From NCBI RefSeq assembly GCF_001648775.1, contig NZ_LVEJ01000025.1, positions 1 through 64,000 on the forward strand: a DNA stretch of 64,000 bases, written 5' to 3'. Source of the DNA: Pseudomonas fluorescens (GTDB lineage Bacteria; Pseudomonadota; Gammaproteobacteria; Pseudomonadales; Pseudomonadaceae). Below the pieces are notes generated by a model. The model searched no databases. It was not told the origin of the DNA and worked only from the letters and a program-made list of their open reading frames with translations. This document shows positions 16,111 through 23,771 of this stretch, piece by piece (positions within the stretch are counted from its first letter, which is position 1; the number at the start of each line of letters is the position of its first letter). Made by a program: the position numbers and the translations under genes.

Positions 16111-16958
16111 CACGCGAGGCCAATGAAAAAAACGTCGCCGCCCTTCGCGTCGTATGCTCCACCTTCATAAATAGGGCTGCCGATGAAGTTCATGGGCACA
16201 GCCATACCAAGATACGTCTTGATCAGCTCAAATTCGGCATCTCCTCGATATTGAAGCTTGATCATGCGATCTGTTACCACATTCAAAACTTTCGCAGATT
16301 TATTAACAGCGTCCAGCTCTGTCACCTTTACAGAAAAAATTAATGGCTCGCCTAGATATCGCCTAGACACGAGAGAGTGAAAGTTCTCACTTGACACTTT
16401 ATTAAATTTAAAAGCCTGGGGGATATCTGTTCCGACTATCAACTCGATCGTGCTTTGCCCTGAGTTTCTATGCCTTACCACGCCGATGAGCTGATCAATC
16501 TCTTTATTTATCGCGCGATCACCGTAGGGATGCTGCGAAGCAGTTGGAATATAGTTTTCGTATGTTTGAGGATCTATGATGCCAAGATTAACTTGTTGTT
16601 CTCTTAATGCAGACTGGTCTGCGAGAGAACCTGCATTTATTAGAGCCTGTGTTTTTGATTTTTCTACTGCGGGACTTACCGCGGAGACAATTCTAGTTAG
16701 GGTTTTTTTCAGTCGAGGACTGTTTTCAAAAAACTCTATTATGTAGCCGCCATCTCGCGGGGGACTGGACCATAACTCGGTCTCTGCATAATCCTCAGAG
16801 GTCAATCTAGCGTTCTTCCAAACCTCCCCATAACGCACATCCAAATGCGCACGGTTCACCGCGCCCTGAAGATGATGGAGGCTTTGGCCAAGGGTCCGGA
16901 GACTCACCGTGTGGTTACGGGTGATGTCGCCTTCGAAATGGAGATGCAAATAGCTCAT
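16110..16958 (-). CDS. Hypothetical soluble protein, first gene of an A+T-rich pair
   Basis: No known family recognised. The 282-residue protein starts MSYLHLHFEGDITRNHTVSLRTLGQSLHHLQGAVNRA. A W-S-S-P-P-R-D-G-G-Y-I-I-E-F motif lies at about residues 63-76. Lys-rich helices follow (RLKKTLTRIVSAV), and the C-terminal half is rich in beta strands. It has no signal peptide or membrane helix, so it is probably cytoplasmic. It is coupled to the membrane protein gene downstream by a TGATG overlap. The region is A+T-richer than the chromosome around it. The pair lies 1.7 kb from tRNA-Arg(CCT), beside a broken recombinase, which suggests an acquired element. A sensor role with the membrane protein as effector is speculative. 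Confidence 0.7.
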   Translation of the reverse strand: MSYLHLHFEGDITRNHTVSLRTLGQSLHHLQGAVNRAHLDVRYGEVWKNARLTSEDYAETELWSSPPRDGGYIIEFFENSPRLKKTLTRIVSAVSPAVEKSKTQALINAGSLADQSALREQQVNLGIIDPQTYENYIPTASQHPYGDRAINKEIDQLIGVVRHRNSGQSTIELIVGTDIPQAFKFNKVSSENFHSLVSRRYLGEPLIFSVKVTELDAVNKSAKVLNVVTDRMIKLQYRGDAEFELIKTYLGMAVPMNFIGSPIYEGGAYDAKGGDVFFIGLA

Positions 16959-17131
16959 TCTTGCGTCCTTGCCAAATTTGGTTTTTTGCTTGCGCAGGTG
17001 GGGCGCCTGATCCTTTTCAATCTACACACACCGTCGCCGGTTGCACATAGACAATAGTAGTAATTTGCCATCCTTGTAGGGTATGCCTGAGCTGATACGG
17101 AGCACACCTTAACTAATACGGACAGCACATC

Positions 17132-17748
17132 ATGTTCATCCGCGCATATCTCCGAGCATCAACCGAAGAGCAGGACGCCGGCCGCGCCCGGTCATCGCTT
17201 GAGTAATTTGCCACTGACCACAACGAGGTGATCGCGAGTGTTTACCTGGAGAACGTTAGCGGCGCCTCGGCAGATCGGCCTGAGCTGTCGCGCCTGCTTA
17301 AAGATGCGCGCAAGGGTGACGTCTTGCTGGTGGAGTCGATAGACCGCCTCTCACGCCTTCCTGTGGAGGATTGGCAGAAGCTCAAGGCTGCGATCGACTC
17401 CAAGGGCTTCCGCATCGTAGCGCTCGACCTACCGACAAGCCACCAAGGAATGCAAGACACCAAGGGCGACGAGTTCACTGGCCGGACGCTGGGCGCGATC
17501 ACTCGATGTTGGTGGAGATGACGGCGGCGATAGGGCGCAAGGACTACGAGCAGCGCCGCGAGCGTCAGGCTCAGGGCATCGAAAAGGCAAAGGCCGCCGG
17601 CAAGTATCAGGGTCGGCCAGTGGACACCGACCTTCACAAGCGAGTGACTGAGTTGCTCGCAGCTGGTTTAGGCATACGAGCAACGACACGACACGCGAGC
17701 TGTTCGACTACAACTGTCCTACGCATCCGCGACCAGGTTTCTATCTGA
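17132..17748 (+). pseudogene. Serine recombinase (resolvase/invertase family), broken by a stop and a frameshift
   Basis: The reading starts MFIRAYLRASTEEQDAGRAR, the resolvase N terminus with the catalytic Ser after the RAS motif. It meets an in-frame TAA at 17204-17206. The same frame resumes with the core (DRPELSRLLKDARKGDVLLVESIDRLSRLPVEDWQKLKAAI) until about 17500. There one base appears lost: GGCGCGATCACTCGATG where the family needs G-A-I-N-S-M. The next frame then continues MLVEMTAAIGRKDYEQRRERQAQGIEKAKAAGKYQGRP and a helix-turn-helix tail to 17748. All three domains are still recognisable, so the decay is recent. It is a remnant of a transposon or island integration system. Confidence 0.88.
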
Positions 17749-17774
17749 TTGACTTGAGACAGGAGAAAGTTGCT

Positions 17775-18548
17775 TTGAAGAACCATCTGACGCTACTGAA
17801 CAAAGGCAGCAAGATTGGAGGGGCGGCGGTTGGAAGTGCCATTGGCTCTCTGGCGGGGCCACTAGGAGCCGCAACAGGAGCTGCTCTTGGTGCGGCAGTC
17901 GGAGAAATATGCGTGGTCGTTCTTGATGATCTTGCCAATAGATACCTTTCACCAAGAGAAGAACAGCGCGTCGCTGGCGTGGCCGCGCTAGCAATTGAAG
18001 GCATCCGAGAGCGACTTCTAATGGAGCCGAAGAGAGATGATGATTTCTTCGATGGAGACCCTAGCACCCCATCTGCTGCAGAAGAGCTGTTCGAAGGAGT
18101 GTTGCTTAATGCAAAGCAGGAGCATGAACAGCTAAAGCTTCCATATCTCGCAAATTTTTACGCAAACCTGATTTTTGACCGTAGCGTAAAGCGAGCTGAA
18201 GCAAACTATTTGTTGAGCATTGCTGAATCGCTGACTTACCAACAGCTATGCCTTATTGGTCTGAAGTCGAATCTTCAAAAAGAGAAATTCGATCTAAGGC
18301 AAGGGGGGTGGGTATACGGAGAAGTGGTCTCGGCAGAAACTCGGGATCTGACTCAGCAAGCACTTTATCTCTACCAGCGACAAATATTTTACAGCCGCCC
18401 GAAAGAGATCAGCTCTACGCCGAGCTTTGAGGTCAACGTGACACTTCCGATCGGAGCGTCTCTTTCAATGACCGGTCAACGGCTAGCGAATCTTATGTCT
18501 CTTCATAACATCGAGATGAAAGATCTTAGGGCCGTGGCGGCCGCTTAG
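17775..18548 (+). CDS. Hypothetical protein with glycine-zipper N terminus
   Basis: No known family recognised with confidence. The product of about 257 residues has an N-terminal glycine/alanine zipper (GGAAVGSAIGSLAGPLGAATG and on, about residues 14-45) of the sort that inserts into membranes. A helical body follows with LPYLANFYANLIFDRSVKRAEANYLLSIAESLTYQQLCLIGL. That pattern faintly resembles the DUF4393/Abi-alpha type, in which a residual-domain motif is followed by a winged-helix-like end. The C terminus ends VNVTLPIGASLSMTGQRLANLMSLHNIEMKDLRAV. The start is uncertain: TTG 17775 has AGGAG 9 bases upstream, and TTG 17754 is the alternative. It lies between the recombinase remnant and tRNA-Arg. 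A toxin or abortive-infection role is possible but unproven. Confidence 0.65.
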   Translation: MKNHLTLLNKGSKIGGAAVGSAIGSLAGPLGAATGAALGAAVGEICVVVLDDLANRYLSPREEQRVAGVAALAIEGIRERLLMEPKRDDDFFDGDPSTPSAAEELFEGVLLNAKQEHEQLKLPYLANFYANLIFDRSVKRAEANYLLSIAESLTYQQLCLIGLKSNLQKEKFDLRQGGWVYGEVVSAETRDLTQQALYLYQRQIFYSRPKEISSTPSFEVNVTLPIGASLSMTGQRLANLMSLHNIEMKDLRAVAAA

Positions 18549-18635
18549 TAGAGAGTGCTCAGCACATTTGCACCCACCCTGCACTCACGTGTGAGGAGTA
18601 GCTGATACGCATATCGCTGGAGGCCTTGAAAGATA

Positions 18636-18712
18636 TGGTGTCCCAGGGCAGGTTCGAACTGCCAACCTTCCCCTTAGGAGGGGGATGCTCTATCCAATTG
18701 AGCTACTGAGAC
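18636..18712 (-). tRNA. tRNA-Arg (anticodon CCT)
   Basis: A 77-base cloverleaf on the minus strand: acceptor GTCTCAG pairs with CTGGGAC, then A and an encoded CCA. The anticodon loop is CTCCTAA on a TCCCC/GGGGA stem, and the T-loop TTCGAAC is present. It reads AGG. Its 3' end faces the accessory genes at 15.4-18.5 kb, as expected for an integration site. Confidence 0.97.
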
Positions 18713-19007
18713 ACTGGGTTGTCGCGGCCAGAGACGGTGCGACGGACGGCGTGCATGTTAACGGCCGAGCCCTGATTTGTCATGTCGTCCGTGGCGCTTT
18801 TTAAGTGTAGGCAGGCGCCTTGCAATGCTGCGGGAAGTTTTACCGTGCATTTTGCACTACCGCAAAAAGCCATCATTGCAGATTGCAACCCGGCCAATCG
18901 GAAAAACCCTTCCAAATGCTTGTTTTTAAAGGACTTAACAGCGGTTAGACTGTTGGCACGCCGGCTGCTTTGGCTGTTCCATAGAAGAACAATTGGAGCA
19001 GCGCCCC

Positions 19008-19244
19008 ATGAACAGCACTCTCTTGCTCGCAAACGCAGCCGCATTGGCGGTTTTGGTGGGTTTTCACTTCGCCCCACAGGGTGCTGCGCCGGAAGCGGTC
19101 GCTCAGCGCATGCCGCATTATTTGCAGGTGCAGAGAGCGCCGCAGTGGGCGGTATTGAATGATCGCAGTGATGTCGCCCCACAGGCGGTCAGTGAGCCTG
19201 TGCAGGCACTGACTGGGTCCGTTGGCGAACGTCTGGTTTTTTGA
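19008..19244 (+). CDS. Small hypothetical protein with N-terminal hydrophobic segment
   Basis: The 78-residue protein starts MNSTLLLANAAALAVLVGFHFAPQG. This is one hydrophobic segment that may be a signal or an anchor. A polar tail with no recognised motif follows (APEAVAQRMPHYLQVQRAPQWAVLNDRSDVAPQAV). GGAG lies 10 bases upstream of the ATG. A second small membrane protein gene follows 20 bases later in the same direction, so the two are probably co-transcribed. Function unknown; G+C-rich codon use is that of the host. Confidence 0.65.
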   Translation: MNSTLLLANAAALAVLVGFHFAPQGAAPEAVAQRMPHYLQVQRAPQWAVLNDRSDVAPQAVSEPVQALTGSVGERLVF

Positions 19245-19264
19245 AATATCTTCAGGAGTACAGC

Positions 19265-19444
19265 ATGTCCAAGTCAGCTGCAGGATTTCTGATCCTCGCC
19301 TTATTGAGTGGCGTTGTGCATTTTTCGCTGTTCGAGGAAACCGAAATCACTCTGCCGTTGGTTGGCTGTGGCGTGTTTGCGGTGTTGTTTGTGTTGGCAT
19401 TGGTGGCTGGGCGCCGGATCAAGTTTGATCCGGTGTTGCGTTGA
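19265..19444 (+). CDS. Small two-helix membrane protein
   Basis: The 59-residue product starts MSKSAAGFLILALLSGVVHFSLF. A second hydrophobic segment (LPLVGCGVFAVLFVLALVAG) and a basic end (RRIKFDPVLR) follow. AGGAG precedes the ATG. From memory it resembles the small PA3371-type proteins found next to phnN in pseudomonads; function is unknown. Its last 26 bases overlap the end of phnN on the other strand. Confidence 0.65.
   Translation: MSKSAAGFLILALLSGVVHFSLFEETEITLPLVGCGVFAVLFVLALVAGRRIKFDPVLR
19414..19433. repeat. 9-bp perfect inverted repeat in the overlap of two convergent genes
   Basis: CCGGATCAA-GT-TTGATCCGG lies within the last codons of both the small membrane protein and phnN. It may form a shared weak stop hairpin, though no T-run follows. 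Confidence 0.4.
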
Positions 19445-19988
19445 GTCGGATCAGCTCGAGCAATTGATGGACGGCGGCTGCCAGGTCGCCGGAGTTATCG
19501 ATCAGGTGCACCGGGGCGTCACTTGATCGCCTGTCCTTGAACAGCGCATTGCGGGCTAGCCGGGCTTCAATCTGTTCCAGCGTCTCTCGGCCACGGCGCA
19601 ACAAGCGTTCGCGCAGTACCTCATCCTTGACTGTCAGCAGAACCGGCAACAACGTCGGATAACATTCCATCGCCTGGCGCAGGTTGGCGCGCGAGCCGTT
19701 CACCAGCACATCGCGCCCCGCACGCAACCATTCGTCCATTTCTCCGGGAATGCCATAGGCCAGACCATTGGCTTGCCACGCGAGGGAAAACTCGCCGGCG
19801 CGCTGACGTCGTTCGAACTCTTCAGGCGTGACGCCGATGGCATCCTCACCCACCGACTCCGCTGATCGGGTAATCACCCGACGCATGATCTCGCAATGCC
19901 TCGCCCGCAATGGCTCACGCGCGGCCTCGATCAGGCTGTCCTTGCCTGAACCGGACGGTCCCATCAGATAAATAAGCCTGCCATCCAT
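19419..19988 (-). CDS. phnN: Ribose 1,5-bisphosphate phosphokinase PhnN
   Basis: PhnN phosphorylates ribose 1,5-bisphosphate to PRPP, a step of phosphonate (C-P lyase) breakdown that can also supply NAD synthesis. The 189-residue protein has a Walker A at residues 10-18 (GPSGSGKDS), then RRVITR, GEFSLAWQANGLAYGIP and VLVNGSRANL, which is the guanylate-kinase-like PhnN pattern. The frame is open 42 codons further upstream, but MDGRLIYLMGPSGSGKD is the natural start. No other phn gene is in the window, so it is separate from a C-P lyase operon, at least here. The 3' end overlaps the convergent small gene by 26 bases. Confidence 0.9.
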   Translation of the reverse strand: MDGRLIYLMGPSGSGKDSLIEAAREPLRARHCEIMRRVITRSAESVGEDAIGVTPEEFERRQRAGEFSLAWQANGLAYGIPGEMDEWLRAGRDVLVNGSRANLRQAMECYPTLLPVLLTVKDEVLRERLLRRGRETLEQIEARLARNALFKDRRSSDAPVHLIDNSGDLAAAVHQLLELIRLNATPDQT

Positions 19989-20378
19989 CCTGAAAAAGCC
20001 CTCGGGGACGTGTCTGCCCCTAGTAAATCGGCAAATTGCCACTATCCTGTACAGGTAAGGAACAAAGGATTGAAACCCGCATAGCATGCACGTTCTGAGG
20101 TCTTCGGACATCAATTGATCTGCATGAAGAAGCGGTCAGAGAGGCCGGCCAAGGTAAAGTTTTCCAACCAGTCCGCATTTCTGATAATTGGTGCTGGCAT
20201 TACGCCTTTACCCGGCTCAATATTTGTCACAGAATTGACGCCAATGATCTGGCAATTTTGAGGCATGATGCCGGCCTCTTAACAATTCAGGTTGAACCAT
20301 TTGGCGCGGATGCTTGTCCTACCACACATCCTGCGGCCAATCCCGAGAACCGCTCCCCTGAACTAACCGGTTAAATAT
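19989..20378. other. 390-bp intergenic region between divergent phnN and amrZ
   Basis: No gene found. It must hold the promoters of both genes. A short palindrome GGCATGATGCC (centre near 20268) is the only clear symmetry. I could not identify an AlgU-type or other sigma consensus with confidence. Confidence 0.5.
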
Positions 20379-20705
20379 ATGCGCCCATTGAAACAGGCAA
20401 TTTATTCCAGCCGTACGGCTGACAAGTTCGTCGTACGTCTGCCAGACGGAATGCGTGAACGCATTGCCGAGGTGGCTCGCAATCATCATCGCAGCATGAA
20501 CTCCGAGATCATTGCGCGCCTTGAGCAGAGTCTTATTCAGGAAGGTGCATTGGGCGAAGAGCTGAGCATGCGCCTGGACAGCCCGGAGCTGTCGTTGCAC
20601 GAGCGCGAGTTGCTGCAACGCTTCCGTCAGCTGTCGCACCGTCAGCAGAACGCGTTGGTGTCCTTGATCGCCCACGATGCTGAAATGGCCGCAGACGCGT
20701 CCTGA
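20379..20705 (+). CDS. amrZ: Ribbon-helix-helix regulator AmrZ
   Basis: AmrZ (AlgZ) is an Arc-family DNA-binding protein. In pseudomonads it controls alginate, motility, c-di-GMP and iron genes, and it represses fleQ in some species. The 108-residue protein matches the known length. The ribbon-helix-helix occupies residues about 14-58 (ADKFVVRLPDGMRERIAEVARNHHRSMNSEIIARLEQSL), with the beta-strand contacts K/V/R that bind DNA. The C-terminal tetramerisation part (SPELSLHERELLQRFRQLSHRQQNALVSLI) is conserved. It is monocistronic and ends at a clear terminator. Its presence with flagellar and PilZ genes fits control of swimming versus sessile life. Confidence 0.95.
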   Translation: MRPLKQAIYSSRTADKFVVRLPDGMRERIAEVARNHHRSMNSEIIARLEQSLIQEGALGEELSMRLDSPELSLHERELLQRFRQLSHRQQNALVSLIAHDAEMAADAS

Positions 20706-20723
20706 GCCGTACCGAACACCTCA

Positions 20724-20750
20724 AGCCAGCATGAGTGCTGGCTTTTTTTT
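20724..20750 (+). terminator. Terminator after amrZ
   Basis: AAGCCAGCA and its exact inverse with a 4-base loop are followed by a T-run, 19 bases after the amrZ stop. Confidence 0.92.
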
Positions 20751-20792
20751 GCCTGCGAATTGCGCACTGGACCACGGGTAAAGCTACAGGTA

Positions 20793-20822
20793 CAAAAAAG
20801 CCCGCCATGTTGGCGGGCTTTT
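20793..20822 (-). terminator. Terminator after mgtE
   Basis: An AAAAAGCCCGCCA stem with its inverse lies 14 bases beyond the mgtE stop. The minus strand ends in T. Confidence 0.88.
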
Positions 20823-20835
20823 TCATTAAAACGGA

Positions 20836-22278
20836 TCAGAGCAGGAAGATTGTCGCCAACCCCAGGAAGATGAAGAAGCCACCGCTGTCGGTCATTGCCG
20901 TGATCATCACGCTGGCACCCATGGCCGGGTCGCGGCCCATCTTGGCCAGAGTCATCGGGATCAGCACGCCCATCAACGCCGCAAGCAACAGATTGAGCGT
21001 CATTGCTGCCGTCATTACCACGCCCAACGACCAACTGCCGTACAGCAGATAAGCGACCACACCGATCACCCCGCCCCAGACCAGACCGTTGATCAAGCCG
21101 ACCGCCAGCTCCTTGCGCATCAAACGCGAGGTGTTGCCGGTGCTGACCTGGTCGAGCGCCATGGCGCGCACGATCATGGTGATCGTCTGGTTACCGGAGT
21201 TGCCGCCGATACCCGCCACGATCGGCATCAGCGCGGCGAGCGCGACCAGCTTCTCGATCGAACCTTCAAACAGACCAATTACCCGAGATGCGACGAATGC
21301 GGTGATCAGGTTGACCGCCAGCCACGCCCAACGGTTGCGCAGGGACTTCCAGACGGAGGCGAAGATATCTTCCTCTTCACGCAGACCCGCCATATTGAGG
21401 ACTTCGCTTTCGCTCTCCTCACGGATCAGGTCGACCATCTCGTCGATGGTCAGACGGCCGATCAGCTTGCCGTTCTTGTCGACCACCGGGGCCGAGATCA
21501 AGTCGTAACGTTCGAACGCCTGAGCGGCGTCGTAGGCGTCTTCGTCCGGGTGGAAACTCACCGGATCGCTGGCCATGACTTCGGCCACCTGTTTTTCCGG
21601 ATCGTTGACCAGCAAACGCTTGATCGGCAGCACGCCCTTGAGCACGCCGTCGTAGTCGACCACGAACAGTTTGTCGGTATGGCCGGGAAGCTCTTTGAGA
21701 CGACGCAGGTAGCGCAGAACCACTTCGAGGCTGACATCCTCACGGATCGTCACCATCTCGAAGTCCATCAGCGCACCGACCTGCTCCTCGTCATAGGACA
21801 AGGCCGAACGTACGCGCTCGCGCTGTTGGTTATCCAGGCTCTCCATGAGTTCATGGACGACGTCTCGCGGCAGCTCGGAAGCCAGGTCAGCAAGTTCGTC
21901 GGCGTCCATGTCCTTGGCGGCCGCCAGGAGCTCGTGATCGTCCATGTCGGCGATCAGCGTTTCACGAACCGAATCGGATACTTCGAGAAGAATGTCGCCG
22001 TCGCGATCGGCCTTGACCAGTTGCCAGAGCGTCAGACGATCGTCCAGCGGCAAGGCTTCGAGAATGTAGGCGACGTCGGCGGAGTGCAGATCATCGAGCT
22101 TGCGTTGCAACTCGACGAGATTCTGCCGGTGAACCAGGTTTTCGACCCGGTCGTGATGCGCGCCTTCCTGGCGATGAGTCAGGTCTTCGACGACCCGTTG
22201 GCGCTGCAGCAGCTCGACGACTTGCGCCAGGCGATCCTGCAGGCTGTCCTGTGTTTTCTTTACTTCGATTTCAGACAT
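20836..22278 (-). CDS. mgtE: Magnesium transporter MgtE
   Basis: MgtE is a Mg2+-gated magnesium channel of the inner membrane. The 480-residue protein has the acidic N domain (residues about 35-135: LHSADVAYILEALPLDDRLTLWQLV). Two CBS domains follow (about 140-265: MDFEMVTIREDVSLEVVLRYLRR, MASDPVSFHPDEDAYDAAQAFERYDLISAPVVD). The membrane part has five helices (about 295-480), including PIVAGIGGNSGNQTITMIVRA, the family pore motif. ATG 22278 (MSEIEVKK) has GGAG upstream; the frame is open 10 codons further. It is monocistronic with its own terminator. Confidence 0.95.
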   Translation of the reverse strand: MSEIEVKKTQDSLQDRLAQVVELLQRQRVVEDLTHRQEGAHHDRVENLVHRQNLVELQRKLDDLHSADVAYILEALPLDDRLTLWQLVKADRDGDILLEVSDSVRETLIADMDDHELLAAAKDMDADELADLASELPRDVVHELMESLDNQQRERVRSALSYDEEQVGALMDFEMVTIREDVSLEVVLRYLRRLKELPGHTDKLFVVDYDGVLKGVLPIKRLLVNDPEKQVAEVMASDPVSFHPDEDAYDAAQAFERYDLISAPVVDKNGKLIGRLTIDEMVDLIREESESEVLNMAGLREEEDIFASVWKSLRNRWAWLAVNLITAFVASRVIGLFEGSIEKLVALAALMPIVAGIGGNSGNQTITMIVRAMALDQVSTGNTSRLMRKELAVGLINGLVWGGVIGVVAYLLYGSWSLGVVMTAAMTLNLLLAALMGVLIPMTLAKMGRDPAMGASVMITAMTDSGGFFIFLGLATIFLL

Positions 22279-22599
22279 AGGCGAACTCCACTCCCAGCAG
22301 CGGGGCACGCCGGAAGGATCAATCAGTCAATTCATGATTGGTAAAGCGGTTTACTGAGTAACTACTGGGTAAGTCCATGGAGGTTTTCCATAAGCCCCGG
22401 CGGGGCTGACGGGCGCAATGATACACCGCCTGACGGTTTTAAACGTTAAAAAATCACGGTCGAAACAAGCGCTTGCGAAACAAACCTGAGCACTGTCCTG
22501 ATCCTTGCCAATGCGACGACTCATCCTGAAAAGAAAACACACCAGCGGTGAAAAATGTAGCGACTACCCTTGAGCGTAGATCGTCATGGAGGACATCGA
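22279..22599. other. Intergenic region between divergent mgtE and a DUF4124 gene
   Basis: No gene found. On the mgtE side there are two small hairpins (ATGGA/TCCAT near 22377-22392 and AGCCCC/GGGGCT near 22393-22408). They could be part of an mgtE leader, but no known magnesium riboswitch was recognised. Confidence 0.4.
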
Positions 22600-23118
22600 A
22601 TGCCATCCAAACCGTTATTTTTTTTGCTCACCAGCCTGCTTTTCCTCCCGCCCGCCGGGGCCGCCACCAGCTTGCATCGCTGCGAAGCCGTCGATGGCAG
22701 CATCACCTTCACCAGCATGAGCTGCGCGAGCGGTGAACAGCGCTCAGTGCAGGAAGTCCACCCCTACTCACCCGGATCCGTCGTGGCGGTAATGCCGGAA
22801 CACAACCACGAAGAAATATCCGCTATGAAAAATACAGGACGCGAACCCGGCGTTATCGGCATTGCCGAAGACCGATGTGGAAACCTGATCGATGCCAGAC
22901 AACGTCGTGCAGCGATCATCAATCAACGCGTGATTGCCGGCATGACTCAGCAGGATGTCGAAAGCGCGCTGGGCAAACCGGACAAGGTCAATATTCGAAC
23001 GTCGACGACGAGCTATCGCTATGACCTCAAGCGAGGCCGTAGTGCTCAAATAGATTTTGATGAGAGGGGCTGCGTGAAAGGAAAAGCCAAATCCCGGACA
23101 GCAAAAAGCCCGCGTTAA
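22600..23118 (+). CDS. Secreted DUF4124-type protein with SmpA/OmlA-like repeat
   Basis: The 172-residue product has a signal peptide (LFFLLTSLLFLPPAGAA). A short DUF4124-like segment follows (TSLHRCEAVDGSITFTSMSCASGEQ). The C-terminal part, INQRVIAGMTQQDVESALGKPDKVNIRTSTTSYRYDL, is the gap-free pattern of small outer-membrane assembly proteins (SmpA/BamE-like helix then strand). GGAGG lies upstream of the ATG at 22600. The stop codon lies inside the stem of its terminator. Function unknown; periplasmic location is likely. Confidence 0.8.
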   Translation: MPSKPLFFLLTSLLFLPPAGAATSLHRCEAVDGSITFTSMSCASGEQRSVQEVHPYSPGSVVAVMPEHNHEEISAMKNTGREPGVIGIAEDRCGNLIDARQRRAAIINQRVIAGMTQQDVESALGKPDKVNIRTSTTSYRYDLKRGRSAQIDFDERGCVKGKAKSRTAKSPR

Positions 23119-23131
23119 ACGCGGGCTTTTC
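23103..23131 (+). terminator. Terminator overlapping the stop codon of the upstream gene
   Basis: AAAAGCCCGCGT and its inverse form the stem, with the TAA stop (23116-23118) as the loop, followed by TTTT. It separates the gene from the tRNA cluster on the other strand. Confidence 0.85.
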
Positions 23132-23137
23132 GGTATA

Positions 23138-23214
23138 TGGTGCACTCGACAGGATTCGAACCTGTGACCGCTCGGTTCGTAGCCGAGTACTCTATCCAGC
23201 TGAGCTACGAGTGC
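23138..23214 (-). tRNA. tRNA-Arg (anticodon ACG), copy 3 in transcription order
   Basis: A 77-base cloverleaf: acceptor GCACTCG/CGAGTGC, then A and encoded CCA. The anticodon loop CTACGAA sits on a CTCGG stem. It is identical to the next two copies. The A34 is expected to become inosine, so it reads CGU, CGC and CGA. Confidence 0.97.
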
Positions 23215-23286
23215 AATTTGTGTTTTTAGACCAGACCACAACTGGCTGAAACCAAGTTATTCGCATTGCTGCAACTAACTCTTAAA

Positions 23287-23363
23287 TGGTGCACTCGACA
23301 GGATTCGAACCTGTGACCGCTCGGTTCGTAGCCGAGTACTCTATCCAGCTGAGCTACGAGTGC
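23287..23363 (-). tRNA. tRNA-Arg (anticodon ACG), copy 2
   Basis: Identical in sequence to the copy at 23138-23214, in the middle unit of the tandem repeat. Confidence 0.97.
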
Positions 23364-23434
23364 ATTTGTGTTTTTAAACCAGACCACAACTGGTTGAAAC
23401 CGAGGTATTTATATTGCTATAAACAACTCTTAAA

Positions 23435-23511
23435 TGGTGCACTCGACAGGATTCGAACCTGTGACCGCTCGGTTCGTAGCCGAGTACTCTATCCAGCTGA
23501 GCTACGAGTGC
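23435..23511 (-). tRNA. tRNA-Arg (anticodon ACG), copy 1
   Basis: Identical to the two other copies. It is first in transcription order after tRNA-Ser, so all four are probably cut from one precursor. Confidence 0.97.
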
Positions 23512-23618
23512 ATTTGTTGCGCCGCATTATAGCCCGTCTAATCTCTATTCCAACCACTTTTTCTAATAAATTCAACAAGTTACAGAAAAAGCCAGATTAC
23601 GACGTACTAAGCAAATAA

Positions 23619-23709
23619 TGGCGGAGAACGGGGGATTCGAACCCCCGACACCCTTTTGAGGTGTACTCCCTTAGCAGGGGAGCGCCTTCGGCCACTCGGC
23701 CAGCTCTCC
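23619..23709 (-). tRNA. tRNA-Ser (anticodon GCT)
   Basis: A 91-base class II tRNA with a long variable arm. Acceptor GGAGAGC pairs with GTTCTCC, followed by G and encoded CCA. The anticodon loop CTGCTAA reads AGC and AGU. Confidence 0.96.
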
Positions 23710-23771
23710 GCAACACGGGGCGTATCTTAACCAACCTTTTCCCCGTTTGCAAACATAAAAATCGATAAAAA

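Larger units (their letters stand above)
23138..23511 (-). repeat. Tandem repeat of about 149 bp carrying three tRNA-Arg genes
   Basis: The tRNA 3' ends are spaced 149 and 148 bases apart. The spacers (23215-23286 and 23364-23434) are themselves near copies, sharing CCAGACCACAACTG and CAACTCTTAAATGG. Two successive tandem duplications of tRNA plus spacer explain this. Confidence 0.9.

Noticed and set aside
15393..18712. att site duplication of the tRNA-Arg 3' end
   Set aside because: No second copy of the tRNA end was found in the interval. The shared GCTGATACG near 17092 and 18601 is too short to count.
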